Shown here one piece after another: positions 1 to 11,785 of a stretch of DNA of 64,000 nt. Source of the stretch: Dastarcus helophoroides (Eukaryota > Arthropoda > Insecta > Coleoptera > Bothrideridae); NCBI GenBank assembly GCA_028583605.1, contig CM053336.1, forward strand, positions 24,847,004-24,911,003, written 5' to 3'. The position numbers and the translations under genes are program-made. Below the pieces are notes generated by a model. It was not told the origin of the DNA and did no database searches. It saw only the letters and a program-made list of their open reading frames with translations. Position 1 is the stretch's first letter. Every line of letters begins with the position of its first letter.

Positions 1-380
1 CGATTGAGTAACAAAATAAAAAAATGTAAAAAGTTTTAACTGTATGAAAATACAAATACTTATTTGTCAAAATAATTACTAGAAATTTGTAGCTTATTAA
101 TTAGCGATGTTTGGCCCTCTCCAGTCCGGCTTATCATTGCGCTGGTGAATGGATGATAACATGATAAGTGTCTGTTGCCGCAAAGCATTTAATGTGGTCA
201 GTAGCGCCCAGCTCTTGGTGGTCAGTGGATGGATATGGGTCTGTTTTAAAGAATCGAATAAAAATTTCTTTTTTCGGTTTACTGTCTTTACTAAGCCATT
301 CAAACACGTAGTTAAAATTAATGATATTATGACGGAATCACCCTGTATAACTTTAAAAATTTCATTTTTTTTAACCACAA
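1..380. other. Unclassified sequence with a possible transposon terminus
   Basis: This stretch has a patch of higher GC (about 105-245) than the flanks. At about 330-350 the plus strand reads toward a transposon-like end whose reverse complement begins TACAGGGTGATTCCGTC. Such CAGGGTG-type ends recur elsewhere in the window. A minus-strand open frame covers 97-378, but I recognise no domain in it. It is most likely the end of an unidentified repeat. Confidence 0.3.
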
Positions 381-1668
381 TTTGAAAATTTTATTTTTTT
401 AATGTTGGCACTTCTATGAAAAATATTTAGTGTCCAGATTTTTTACCTTTAACGGCTTTTTCTCAAATTTTTGACTTATTTTAAAAATTTGAACTGAGAC
501 TTCAACTTTCGAAAATTTTAAAATTTCTTATAATTGTTACCTTTTCTCGCAATTTTAATTATCAAAAAACTTAACCTTAGCGAATTTGGACTTTGCTAAA
601 AATGTTTACTTAAATCTCGTTTAAAAACTTTTACTCAGAATTTCTTTCCACTTTTTCAAAATTTTGATTTGTGAAAAAAAAATACGTTTTTGGAAAATGT
701 TTTCTTTTTGTCTGAATTAGGATTTTATTGCAAGTCTCGAAAATGTTGATCTTATATTAGTAATTTCCACTTTTTTCAAATTTCCATCGTTTTTTAAAAA
801 TCTGATTTAAGTCATTTTTCTCTTTATTTTTGGCAACTTTTAAATCTATTATAATATTTACTTTTTAAGGAATTTTTTAAATTTTTATCTTTTAAAATTT
901 CATTTATTTTTCAAAATTTTGCCTTTTTTCATTATTTTCACCTTTATTTTGAAATCTTCGATTTCTTCTCCAAAATGTCTTTCTCTCGAAATTTTGATTT
1001 TTTTTCTTGGTAAATTTTTTTGAAATTTTTTATTTGTTCACAATGTCGAAATTTTGATGTTTTTCATAAGTTACGCTTTTATCAAAAATTCCAACATTTT
1101 TTATAATTTTCGATCGTTGGTCTAAGTCTAGTTTTTTTTAATTTACGACTTATTTTCGTAATTTCGACTCTTGCTCTCAATTTTTATTTTTTTTAATATA
1201 TTAGTTTTTTTTAAGGTTGGACTCTGCGTCTGGGCTTGATAATTTTTACTTTTTTAAAAATAACCATTTTTGTTAATTTTATCATTTTTCAGTATTTACA
1301 CTTTCTTGAAATTTCTAGCTTTTTTTGAAAAAATTTGATTCCTTTGATTCCATCGAGCTGCCTGCCTCCGTTCATGCAGCAAACTGAAATTTTTTATGTA
1401 ATCAACTGAGACACTTTTTTTTAAAAGTTCTCCTTTCTTCTTCGAAATTCACCTTTTCTTTCGAAAATTAGACTTTTTTCTCAAATTCGTATTTCTTTAC
1501 GAAATATGTCTTTTTCTTTTGAATTTTTATTTAAAAGTTCGTCGTTTTTTTCTAAAATTTCTCGAAACTCGACTTTTTTTAGGAATTTCAATATTTTTTA
1601 TTCCTGCAAATTTCAGATTGTTAAAATTTGCCGTGTTTTCGAAATTTGGTGGATTTTCTGATAAAATA
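381..1668. repeat. Degenerate T-rich low-complexity tract
   Basis: This is about 1.3 kb in which the plus strand is strongly T-rich and made of imperfect variations on short phrases such as CTCAAATTTTGACTT. No convincing coding frame is seen. The same texture resumes at 4471, so the pogo-like element was inserted into a longer tract of this kind. Confidence 0.7.
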
Positions 1669-1739
1669 GGTAGGGGAAACCCGTTCAAAGTGGATACCCC
1701 GTGCAAGGCGAATAGTGCCCACTACTCTCAAATTGTTCG

Positions 1740-1880
1740 TTAGCCGGCAACCGTGTTGTCACTGTAATGGTCGCTTGTTGCCGCTTCGTGCGCGGCAAGT
1801 ACTCCGGCACGTGTTTACCTCGCGCGGCGCCAGTGAGTGGACGAAGTGTGTTTTTGTGCGAAAAATATTAATTTTAAGAG
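1740..1880 (+). promoter_or_regulatory. GC-rich 5' leader (probable untranslated exon 1) of the pogo-like transposase
   Basis: This part is much richer in CpG and GC than anything around it. It ends at a good splice donor (AAGAG|GTAAGC, intron from 1881). A matching acceptor lies at 2138-2141 (TTTTTTGCAG), directly before the ATG at 2142. I infer a promoter/leader exon and a 261-bp 5' intron; the intron holds extra copies of the subterminal motif. Confidence 0.5.
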
Positions 1881-2141
1881 GTAAGCTATTCGTTTATAAC
1901 TATAATATTATTTGTGAGATGTTGTTCGTTATGAGGAAGATTTAATGCATGATTATATAGCTTTCAAATATGTGTAAATGACGAGTTTAGATGCACTGGT
2001 TTTTTAATGATTTGGGATAACCTCAAAAATGTACCCGAAAGGCAAAGCGAATCGGGCAAAGTGGACACCCTATTCTCTTTGCCCGGTCATCACGAGTAAT
2101 ATAATTTTATGGAATTATGTATTTTATTATGTTTTTTGCAG

Positions 2142-4132
2142 ATGGTCAATAGATATAAAAGAACGACAGCGCAAGGCGCTTGGAGTAAAGATGCCATGCA
2201 GACTGCAATAAATTTATGTAAGGCGGGAGAATCTATCAAAGGGACAGCCAAAAAATACGGACTTGCATATGCCACCCTATACAGACATGTCAAAAGTGGA
2301 ATTGCTTCTCCACAGCTCGGTCGATTCCGTCCTATATTCACGGAGGACCAAGAAATTGAAATGGTGACTTACCTACAAAATATGGACGCAGTGTTTTTCG
2401 GCTTCACTCGGGATGGATTTATGAGTTTAGCATTTGAGTATGCACAACGCAACAATTTGCAATACCCTGAGAATTGGAATAAAAAAAAAAGCTGGAGAAG
2501 AATGGCTGCGAAGATTTTTATCTCGTCATACCAACTTGACGCTAAGAATTCCAGAATCAACATCTGTGGCGAGAGCCAAAGGATTTAATCGCCGCGAAGT
2601 GGGCCATTTTTATGAAAATCTTGAAAGTGCCATTAAAAAAAATAACATCGAAGCCTCCAGACTATATAATATCGGCGAAACTGGGATATCAACGACCTCA
2701 AATAAGCCCCCAAAGGTTCTTTCCGTAAAAGGGAAAAAGCAAGTAGGCATGATTGCAAGTGCAGAACGCGGCCAATTAACCACCGTTATCGGATGTTGTA
2801 ATGCAGCTGGTAGTTTTCTTCCACCTTTTATAATTTTTGCAAGAAAGAAGATGCAACCAAGACTTCTTGATGGAAGTCCACCAGGGACTCAAGGAACGTG
2901 TACCCCTAATGGTTGGACATCAGGCGAAGTTTTCTTGACCTGGCTGTATTTCTTTGTAGACCAAGTGGGGCCAACACCAGACAAAAAGGTCCTATTATTA
3001 TTAGATAACCATTGAAAGCTACAAATACTTTCCTGCACTTGAGTACGCTACCAAAAATAACGTGGTGATATTATCCTTAGCACCGCATACTACTCACAAA
3101 ATGCAACCTATGGATGTCGCTGTGTACGGCCCACTGAAAACGCATTTTGAAAGGGACGTGAACATTTTTCAAAAATCTCACCCCGGTCGCATCATAAACC
3201 AGTACGATGTATCTAGATTGCTAGCACCAGCTTTTCTCAAAGCTGCTGTGGCCATCAATGCAGTTCATGGATTTGAACGACCTGGAATATGGCCTGTAAA
3301 CAAGCACGCTTTTGGTGATGAGCATTTTGCATCAGCCGAGGTACTTGCAGGCACATCAAATTTGAATACTCAGCCTGAAACTTGGCCCCCACTGGAAATA
3401 ATTGATTTGCCTACTTCTGTTGTTCAAGCGTCACCTTCAATTGAAACTCACGATCAACCCATACCACATTCAATGGCAAATGTCACTCAACAATCTGATT
3501 CAATCATAAATCCTATTCAAGAAAAAAATTCACAGATTTTAGTATCCATTAATCCTTTACCTGTTTCTTCGTCAAATGAAGTTCTAGGTCAGTCTCAGTC
3601 TCAAGACGACCTTAACATTAAAGAAGGTCTTTGCATTCCTACGGGATCTGCAACTACAAAAGAAACTCAAGGCAATGATGTTCCCGTCACTTCGCCCGAA
3701 CCTGGATGTTCTAAGACCTACTATAGTCCTTTAGTTTTAAAACCTATTCCTCAGCCTGCTAAATTAACAACATTACGTAAACGGAAGTTACAAAGATCTA
3801 CAATAGTGACAAGTAGTCCAGCAAAGGAAGAGCAGAAACAGAAATTTGAAAATGCAAAGAAGACTGTAAAGAAGACTGCTGACAAAAAGACTGTTAAATT
3901 AAAAATCTCTGCTAAAAAAATGAAAAAGAGTGCAAAAGATAATAAAAAGCAGAAGAAAATAAAGAAATTTGATGATATCAGATGCATTTTCTGCGGTGAA
4001 ATGTACATTGAAGAAGATGATCAGCCAACCGAAAACTGGATACAATGTAGTATTTGTACTCAGTGCTGTCATGAAGAGTGTTCAGCCTTCGAAGGCAGTG
4101 ATAATTTTGTTTGTGATAACTGCAATTATTAG
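2142..4132 (+). pseudogene. Pogo-like transposase with C-terminal PHD-type zinc finger (broken)
   Basis: The start is the ATG right after the splice acceptor at 2141. Domains in order are an N-terminal CENP-B/psq-type helix-turn-helix (about residues 1-55, to the YRHVKSG motif), a DDE_1 superfamily catalytic domain, a lysine-rich linker, and a C4HC3 PHD-like finger (CIFC, WIQCSIC, HEEC, CDNC) just before the stop at 4130-4132. The catalytic domain shows LLLLDNH and QPMDVAVYGPLK, which supply the second and third acidic residues. Defects: one extra base in the A run at about 2480-2489 shifts frame, one extra T after the DNH codons (about 3013-3015) shifts it again, and the first catalytic Asp of the usual xxDETG motif is Gly (YNIGETG). 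The protein cannot be made intact or be catalytic. The family is common in insects. Confidence 0.88.
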
Positions 4133-4470
4133 ACGTGTAACAGAAAACAAATATTTTAAATATGTTCTTTTAATTTTCAATGTTTATTTTGTTTGTAAGT
4201 TTAATCTCATGCCAATTAATGTTGTTATTCGCTTTGCCCATGTATCATATTCACTTTACCCGGTGTCTCGGGCAAAGTGGATAATAAGCCACTGTTGTAA
4301 ACTTGACTTATAACTAAAAATTTAATTAATATTAATGGCAAATATTATACTATACTGTAAGTTCATTTAATAAAGATTGTTTATAAATAATTGTTTTAAT
4401 TTTCCCAATTACAACTAAACCAAAATCATCAAAAACAGTTAAAGGTATTCACTTTACCCGGGTTTCCCCC

Positions 4471-7312
4471 ATATTTTTTGAAATTATAAAATTTTTGTAA
4501 AATGACAAAATTTCGTGAAAATTTTCTTTGTAATTTTTAGCTGTTTTTTTAATCAAAATTATTTATGGTTTTAACTTATTTGTTAAAGATTCGACGTTTA
4601 AGTCAATATGACACATTTTCTGAGACGAAATTGAGGCAAGGTAGGCCTGTCTGCCTCTGTCTTGAGCAATTAAGGATAAATAAATGGTCACCAAGAAAAT
4701 TTGAATTTTTTTTTTAAATTGCGAAGTTTATCTAAAATCCATCTTTTTTTTTAAATATCGGTTAACGCTGACTCTGGAACTTTCGAATTTTCACTAGAAT
4801 TAAAAGATTTACCTTGCAATTTGGATCTTTCTTTAAAAATTTCAATCATTTATTGTGAATTTGCCCTTTTCCCGGAGTTTTGAGTATTTTTTTAAATTAA
4901 GACTTTTTTACTTTAAATTTAACTTTTTCTGAAAAATTTTGAATTCTATGTTCATTTGGACGTTTCTTGGAAATTTTGCTTTTTTTGCCAAATTCTGTTA
5001 TTATTCTGAATTCTATGTTCATTTAGACGTTTCTTGGAAATTTTGATTTTTTTGCCAAATTCTGTTATTATTCTGAACATTGAGCTTTTTCTAACAAATT
5101 TGTTCTTATAGGCTCTAATTTTTTTTACAAATTTTGACTGGTTTCTCAAAGTTTGCCTTTTTCACGAAATTTTAATGTTTATTTCAATATAGCATATTAA
5201 ATATTTCTAGCAATTCCGACATTTTCCTGCAAATTCGTCTTTTTCCTCAAAATTTATTCCTAAAATTGACCTTTTCCTCAAAATTCGTCTTTCCAAAATT
5301 TTGATTTTAATTTCAAAATTCCATTTCTTTAGACTTTAGTTTTAAAAATCGTTTATTTCTTTTAAAGCTCTGTCATTTTTCTGAATATTGGTCTTGTTCA
5401 ACAAATTTTGATTTTTATCTCAAATGTAATGGTTCTGAAGATGTCCACTTTTTTCTCTTAATTAGATCGAAATGTTAATAAAAATATTGGAAACAATATT
5501 TTTGGATACTTCAACAAAAATATTTCTTGTAATTTTAACGTCTTTGCACAATTTCAAATTCTGTGAACAATAATGTTTTTAGAAACTGCGACTTTTCCTT
5601 CTCAAAATTCTACCTTTTCTGAAAATTGCGTTTTTTTATAAAATCAAACCGTTAAAAATTTTGTCTTTTTTAGAATTTTGGACATTTTTTATTAATTTTA
5701 TTTACCTTCTGCCACCGAGTTTAGAAATATTTAAATTTTTATTGATGAAAACTGACAGTATTTTAAAACATTTTTTAAATATGACTACGTGACATCTAAA
5801 TTTGTTAAAAGGCTGACTGTCATAAGTTGACTTTTAAAAAAATATTTTATAATATTGTTAACTTTCATTAGTAAAAATTTAAATATTTTTAAATTGGGTA
5901 GCAGAAATATTAAATAAAATTAATAAAGATAATATTTCCGACCAGAGTCCACCATAAAAAATTTTTCAGAGTGTTTGAGAAGGGTTAAGTCTTATTTTTC
6001 TTTTAAGTCCATTTTCCTAATTATCTGTTTTCTCTGAATTTATTTTTTAAATTTGATTTCTGGTAATTTCAGCTTTTTGTTTGATATTTATCTTCTGTCA
6101 AACTTTTTGACTTTAATCTTAAAATTCAGTGTTTTCTGTTCTTGGACATTTCCATTTACAATCAGATTTCTTCTTGAAATTTCGACTATTTTATAAAATT
6201 TGTTTATTAGAAAAAAAAATTCCGAAAATAATAATTTAAAGAAATTTTGAGAAAATTATTTTCTTTAAATTTCAAGAGCACGACAAAATTTAATTACTTT
6301 TCAAAGTTCTGAGAGAACAAGTATTGAAATTTACAATTATTTTTTTTAATTTTATTTTTTCTGGAAATTGCCGCACATTTTTTTACACAAATCCACAATT
6401 TTTTCGATTTCGACTATTTCTAAATTTTGATATTTCTTCAAATTCTCCAAAAGCTTTATTCTTCTGGCTCTTTTTGAAAATTTCGACTTCAATCTGGTAA
6501 TTCGATATCCCCAGTTTGTGTAATTTTTAAGTGAAAATATACAATACTCAGACAGAAGTTTTTTTTGCCCATGACTTTTTTAGAATGATTCTTGTTCCAC
6601 GTTAAAGAAATCGTTCCAACGCCCAACGAAAGTAAAATTTTTTGAATTTATTATTTAAATATATTATTTAAATTTCAAGAAATCCTTAGTTTTAAGTCAC
6701 AGGTTTTAATAACTTGAATAAGTTAAAGTTTAAAAACAAAATCCAAATAAAAAAACTGTTTTCCGTAGACAAGAAATGGGCATCTATATCTCAACTTCAC
6801 AATGTTAATTACAGAAGTTCCAATTTAAACTTGAAAATCAGGGAATGAATATTTTAAAATAAAAGTGTTTATTTCTAAAAAGATCTATTGTCTTAAACAA
6901 ACCTTCAGAAAATCCTATCTAGGTTAATATTTAGAAAAAAATCTTTTAGCTAAATCTTGATGTTTTTTCTTCTCAAAATCGCTAATGTAAAATTTTTGAG
7001 AACATATTCTTTGATTTTAAAGTTTTTTGATTTTAAATTCAGTATTTTGACTGTAACGTCAAAGTTTTAGATATTTCGACTTCAAACTGGAAACGAGATA
7101 TTTTTCACGGTTTCGCTTTATACCACATTCACGAGTGTAAATATTTGTCAATTTCTATAGCTTCTAAAAAATTTAGTTTTAGAGCATTATTGTAAAAGTG
7201 TAGTTTTATACGTAGCTTCTGTCTCAAGTCATCACAAATTTTAATTGTAATTGTACATTATTATTATTAGTATTAGCCCAATAGTATAGAAAGCCAATAT
7301 TATACTTTTCAG
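4471..7312. repeat. T-rich degenerate tract and intron/flank sequence without genes
   Basis: From 4471 to about 5720 the T-rich degenerate texture seen at 381-1668 continues. From there to 7312 the sequence is plain AT-rich DNA with no supported exon. It probably includes the intron upstream of the exon starting at 7313. Apart from the 67-bp duplication at 4941-5074 I see no structure. Confidence 0.55.
4941..5074. repeat. 67-bp tandem duplication
   Basis: Two adjacent units (4941-5007 and 5008-5074) each begin GAATTCTATGTTCATTT and differ at only a couple of positions. This is one of the few high-identity repeats inside the degenerate T-rich tract and indicates recent local duplication. Confidence 0.9.
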
Positions 7313-7681
7313 AAACAAAAACAAACAAACATGATGTTTGGTTCTAATGCTCCAAAGCTGATGAGAATGATTGAAGACGAGCTCAGGCGAGAAATTGCTG
7401 GAGAATCTAGAGATGACGCCATTGAGATCAGTGATCTGGGTCCCGAAGAGAAGGAAAGATTTGATGCAAAGATGAAAGCCATTAACCAACTGAGAGAAAT
7501 CGAGGAAGCCAAGGCGGCCAAAGCGAAGCACGACAGAATGACGGCCGAAGCGGACGCCATCATCGACGGATTGTCTCTCCTTGGAGTAATGGTGATTTTC
7601 GCTCATGCGAGGGATCGATATTTGGAGGTTTTAAAGCCAGTGTTGGAGGCTGCAAACTTGAACATCAATGCAACCGAAAAG
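7313..7681 (+). CDS. NME8: Exon of thioredoxin/NDK-domain protein (NME8/TXNDC3-like)
   Basis: This exon is open in one frame, starts after a TTTTCAG acceptor (7306-7312) and ends at an AAG|GTAATT donor (7681/7682), phase 0. It encodes FGSNAPKLMRMIEDELRRE, a charged linker (PEEKERFDAKMKAINQLREI), then a segment around VMVIFAHARDRYLEVLKP. From memory, this order resembles insect thioredoxin domain-containing protein 3 homologs, where a thioredoxin domain precedes and an NDK-like/DUF4746 region follows. The two adjacent Met codons at 7331 could be read as a start, but the frame is open from the acceptor and the homologs are longer at the N-terminus, so I treat it as internal. GC content is clearly above the flanks. 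The next compatible exon is at 29150, giving a 21.5-kb intron full of transposons. Confidence 0.72.
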
Positions 7682-8639
7682 GTAATTTTGAAACATTTTT
7701 ACTTAATGAAATTAAAATTAGTTGAAGAAAAATCTTTGCCTATATTTTGTTTCAATGTATCGAAATATCCCAAGTAGTTCAAAATCACCTATCAAGATTT
7801 AACGATTAAAAATTGACGCCATCAATTCGGGTATAAGTAGTTGTCATCTGCAGACTTTAAATATTTGAATTAGCAATAGATTTCAATAAAGACTGTTGTA
7901 TTGCCACATTACGCACTTAAAGCAATTAAATTAACACTTTCCTGTTAGACTGGTCTATTTGTCTAAGAGCGCTCTGTGCTCAATATTCATTCAATTGCTG
8001 GTCACTCAATAAGGAAGAAAAAACAAAATAGCAAATCCAAAAATATTTGCGGCGAAGGTCCGAGTAAATAGGAAATGACGATTGAAAAGGCAGGGAAAAT
8101 TGTCCCTAGCGACAGTGTCGAGTTGTGTGTCCGACTCTCGCTCTCGTCAAGCGATGTGCGTAAAATCGCGGCAATTTATCTTTTGAATATAACTTGATCT
8201 TCAAAAGTAACGTATTTTAACAACGTAAAATGTAAAAATTAATACTAATAGTAAAAAAAAACTAATAATTTAATCTAATGCAAGTTGGGTGCCAACAAGT
8301 AAAGACGATAATTAAAAAAAATTTCATATCAAATATTATTGGTACCACCAAATTCTTTGACTATCATTTTTTAATTTTATGAATTTTGTATATTTATGAT
8401 ATTATTGTTATTTGCAACCGGTTCGGTAAGTAACACTTCAGAAGAACTAATCCTCTTCCGTTGAATTTGCGATGTTTTGGGGGAGGGCTGCTTTTGTGGT
8501 CTTAATGTTACGTTTTTAGGTTATTTCACATTAATCGTCGTTACTAAAATAATACTTTGACGGAATCTAAATAAATAAATGTCTAAAACAGTCAAATTAC
8601 TTTTTGCATAGACAATTGGTCTTGTTACCATCTAATTTC
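7682..8639. other. Intron sequence, no feature recognised
   Basis: This is the start of the long intron after the exon ending at 7681. A short patch of higher GC lies at about 8040-8170 but gives no convincing frame or RNA fold. I see nothing else. Confidence 0.5.
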
Positions 8640-8935
8640 TATATTTTGATTTTTTTACTATCAATCTTATGGTATTTTATAGATTGTTCGTTTTTAATAG
8701 GAGTGGAAGCTAATACCATTGACTTTTAGCATTTGTTTTTTCTGTTAGTTTTTGCAGTTGCTGTAGGCCTTAATTCGTATGGTGAAAATATAACTGTTGG
8801 TGTAGATGAGTCGCCCATTTCTTGTACCTTAAGTTGTGGAGTGGTTGATTTAACTTCCCGGGCACAATCTGTTACAGAAAAATAATGTGGTAAAGCATCT
8901 GGTTCTTGTGTAGTAAGAAGAGGGTGGCATGGTCA
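8640..8935 (-). pseudogene. C-terminal remnant of a second pogo-like transposase
   Basis: Read on the minus strand, 8935-8750 is open and encodes a Ser/Thr/Pro-rich linker ending in SPYELRPTATAKTNRKNK. After one stop codon it continues KSMVLASTPIKNE. This has the same layout as the linker of the first element (SPLVLKP followed by TLRKRKLQRSTIVTSSP). No catalytic domain remains. It belongs to the decayed element ending at 10791. Confidence 0.6.
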
Positions 8936-9189
8936 CGAGAACACTAAGAATAAAGCAGATAACTTATCCTCTTTTCCCTATTCGCTTTGCCCAAAACGTG
9001 TGTTTTGTAAACACACTATTTTTGTTAAGACTTCAATACTGGCTTAATGTATTATTAATATCATAAATAATACTCGAAAACATCCTGAATCTACAAAACT
9101 AAATTGTTTCTCGGTTAGCTTACAATAGAGTCAAATGAAATGTATACAAACCTGATCGAAAATTACAAAAAAGCACTCATAGTGGAGTG

Positions 9190-10560
9190 CCTGGAAAAAT
9201 ATGAAATGTTTAGCTAATAATACATTTGAGAAAGCTTATCTATTAAATAATTGTGATCTTCATTAAAAATAATAATAATAATAAACCGGGTATTTCAAAA
9301 TGAACTGCTCATATTTAAGGAGCATATTCCTCTAGCGCTTTTAAGAAAAAAGGTTTATATCAACATAGGTCTGAAATGGATTTATTTTTAAGTTACAGGG
9401 TCATGAAAATTAAAAAAAAAATAGTTTATCCTTAAAAGATATGAAGCCACTTGAAATATTTTTTTCAATTTTGGTAGATACTAACTAGGCATCAAGACAA
9501 TGTTTTTACGGAAAAAAATATTTGCTTTTCTTCCATCAGTGGCATCCATGCTAATATATCCTTGAGTATTCTTAACGAAAAAACGGTACATTACTGCTTT
9601 TTACAAATTAAGTATTTAAGTACCAATTTCATGAAAGATCTTCATTTCTTAGTAAATGCTCTTGAATTATTTTACTCTGATGAACTGTTTTTGTTAAAAC
9701 AAGTATTTAGCTTTAGAATCTATGTTAACTTTTTTTGTATTAAGGGTTTAATAATTGTTAAACATAGTTAGTTCCCAAAATTTATAAATCTAACTTACAT
9801 AACATAAATTTTCATAAAGAAACAACAATGATCAAAGTTGCTTTAAAATGGGACATTAAATTTGTAGAAAAGAATTTTTTTTTACTTAAAAACCGTTTGT
9901 CGGGTGAAAAATGTTAGGAGAAAATTGTTACTAAGGATTAACAGTCTTACTGGAAGCCACATTCATTTTGAATTAAAAAAAAACAGTGGCGTGATTTTAT
10001 AACTAATTTTAATAATTAATAAACTCATAATACAAATTAAGTAAAATGGTGTTTAAAGCTAAATAATTGTTTTAATCGAAAACCGGTCATCAGAGGAAAA
10101 ACATTTAGGGGAGTATTTTTACCAGGAAATGAAGTTTGTTTATAAAAAAAGTGCTTAATTTGTAAAAAAGCAGTAACGTACCATTTTTTCGTTAAGAATT
10201 CGCAAAGACGCCACTGATGGAAGAAAATCAAATATTTTTCCTGCAAAAGAAATCGTGTTTATTCCCAGTTAGTATTAACCAAAATTAAAAAAAAATTGGA
10301 GTTTTTGAAATTTCATAGTATTTAAAATGAAATTACATTTGTTTTAAATTTTCAAGACCCTCTAACTTAAAAATAAGATAAAAACATTTTTTCTTAATAT
10401 CTCTCGAGGATTATGTTCCTTAAGTATGAGCACCTTATTTTGAAACACCCAATTTACTTTTATTACTATTATTTTTAATAAAGATTACAATTTTTTAATA
10501 GGTAAATATTTTTACATATATTATTAGATAAACATTCCATATATTTTTATTTAATTTCGC
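9190..10560. mobile_element. Long palindromic (foldback) element, family A, copy 1
   Basis: The two halves are inverted copies of each other. The left half from about 9192 (AAATATGAAATGTTTAGC) matches the reverse complement of the right half ending near 10557, with inner landmarks such as GGGTATTTCAAAATGA (9288) against the inverse near 10440. Both arms run about 580 bp to a centre near 9880. Small open frames appear as mirror images in the two arms and are not genes. A second copy lies at 34737-35905. There is no transposase, so it is non-autonomous. Confidence 0.8.
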
Positions 10561-10791
10561 TCACTGTACTTGTAATCCGAGGTCAAAACCCATAGACACT
10601 CCGCTATTAAAACATTTTTTTTTATCACCAAAACAAACAAATGTCTTATGTTTTTTTGGATCAAGTGTCATGGCGTTGTCAGACATCACTTGCCTACGCA
10701 GCTGCAATTTGTAAAGCGATCTGTTATAGTTTTCTAGAAACATAGACTATTCGCTTTACCTCAGTTATTCGCTTTGCTCAGGTTTCCCCTA

Positions 10792-11785
10792 TGTCTGCAA
10801 AAATAACTTTTTTGTAGCAAATTTTAAACTCTTCGACCTTTATAACAAACTTTTTTTTGTTTAACTAAAATTGTGTCAATTATTGACAAAAAAAAAAAAC
10901 CAAATTTTTCATCTGTAACCCAATATGGTGGGCGATCCTCACATGATTTTGATGGGAAATCTGTACTTATTTGTTAAGCCGAGGTGAAGGTATTACTGAA
11001 AAAATATTTTAGTATATTATTATTTTGTAGCAAAAATCTTTATTTGCTGGGCTAATACATACATTATAACTGACACCCATTCTGGAATATTCCACCTCTT
11101 GAGAAATGTGAAATTATACACTATTGGACGAAACTAAAATAATAGGCTGAGGCCGGATTAAGCCTTGCAAAATGTTCCAAACCAATGAAAGTTTCGGCAC
11201 CCTTTCCCCTTTAAGTCTTTATACAGATTGCCTAGGAGCCTTAACATAACTCAATTCACCCTTGGTCTCTTGCTTTGGCAGACAGGGGTAGGCAGCATTT
11301 AAACCTTGAGCTGGATCCATATCAATAAACATTTCTGTTGTGCGTTGTATTTGTCACAAAAAGTTAAGCTATATCCACGGTTTTGCACTGTGTTTGAAAA
11401 GCTTAGGACGCACACAAACGAATTCGGTGCTATAACACAAAAAATAACTAGCTGCCCCACAAAATATTTGAACTTGTTTAAAAAATATGTTTTTCAAATT
11501 GCAAAATACAACGCACAACAAAAATTTTCATTGAATTTTATTATTACTATATTATTATTAATACCGCCCGCTTTTAAAAAAACGCTCTGGTTTTCAAGGT
11601 CGACTTAGCCTAACGGAGAAATAAGTACTTGGGTGTATGTAACTCGAGGTAAAAATAAGCGGATGAAGCACAGTGCTGGCCACACTGCGTTCCTTGTATG
11701 TCGTCGACCATAGCAATACAGCCAATGCTCTGCTGTCTTTCATAGCGCTGCAAAGAAGCTATTATTATTATTAATCAGATTTAAA
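10792..11785. other. Intron sequence with a less AT-rich unclassified repeat fragment
   Basis: From about 11130 to 11760 the composition is less AT-rich than the surroundings. A short inverted repeat lies at 11326-11350 and 11497-11522 (core TTGTGCGTTGTATTT and its inverse). The segment 11600-11760 runs directly into a (TTA)n tract at 11760-11773, like the 3' end of a TAA-targeted retroelement or SINE, but no promoter boxes or coding could be assigned. Confidence 0.35.

Larger units (their letters stand above)
1673..4470 (+). mobile_element. Pogo/Tigger-like DNA transposon, near full length, inactive
   Basis: The left end (1673-1698) starts GGGGAAACCCG and the right end (4444-4470) is its near-perfect inverted match, giving terminal inverted repeats of about 26-28 bp. 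TA dinucleotides sit just outside (1671-1672; 4472-4473, one or two bases off), as expected for the Tc1/mariner/pogo superfamily. Subterminal copies of a motif like GGGCAAAGTGGA lie at 2040-2085 and 4228-4283 and are probably transposase-binding sites. The element carries a spliced transposase gene, now broken. Length is about 2.8 kb. Confidence 0.85.
8640..10791 (-). mobile_element. Second pogo-like element, internally deleted and interrupted
   Basis: A terminal repeat at 10766-10791 (reverse complement TAGGGGAAACCTGAGCAAAG) matches the end of the element at 1673. Subterminal motifs like TATTCGCTTT occur at 10748-10760 and 8977-8996. Transposase coding is reduced to the C-terminal piece at 8640-8935 on the minus strand, so the catalytic part is deleted. 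The left terminus could not be found. A palindromic element (9190-10560) is nested inside. Related but clearly diverged from the first copy. Confidence 0.6.

Noticed and set aside
1715..1945. 76-codon frame in the GC-rich part of the pogo-like element
   Set aside because: It overlaps the probable untranslated leader and the donor at 1881; no domain is seen.
8040..8170. GC-richer patch in the first intron as a tRNA or small RNA
   Set aside because: No cloverleaf or other fold could be drawn and there are no promoter elements.
9562..10246. Two short frames on opposite strands with similar proteins
   Set aside because: They are mirror images created by the palindromic arms of family A, not genes.
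11600..11773. SINE ending in (TTA)n
   Set aside because: The 3' TTA tract is suggestive, but I could not find a tRNA-like A or B box or a second copy in the window.
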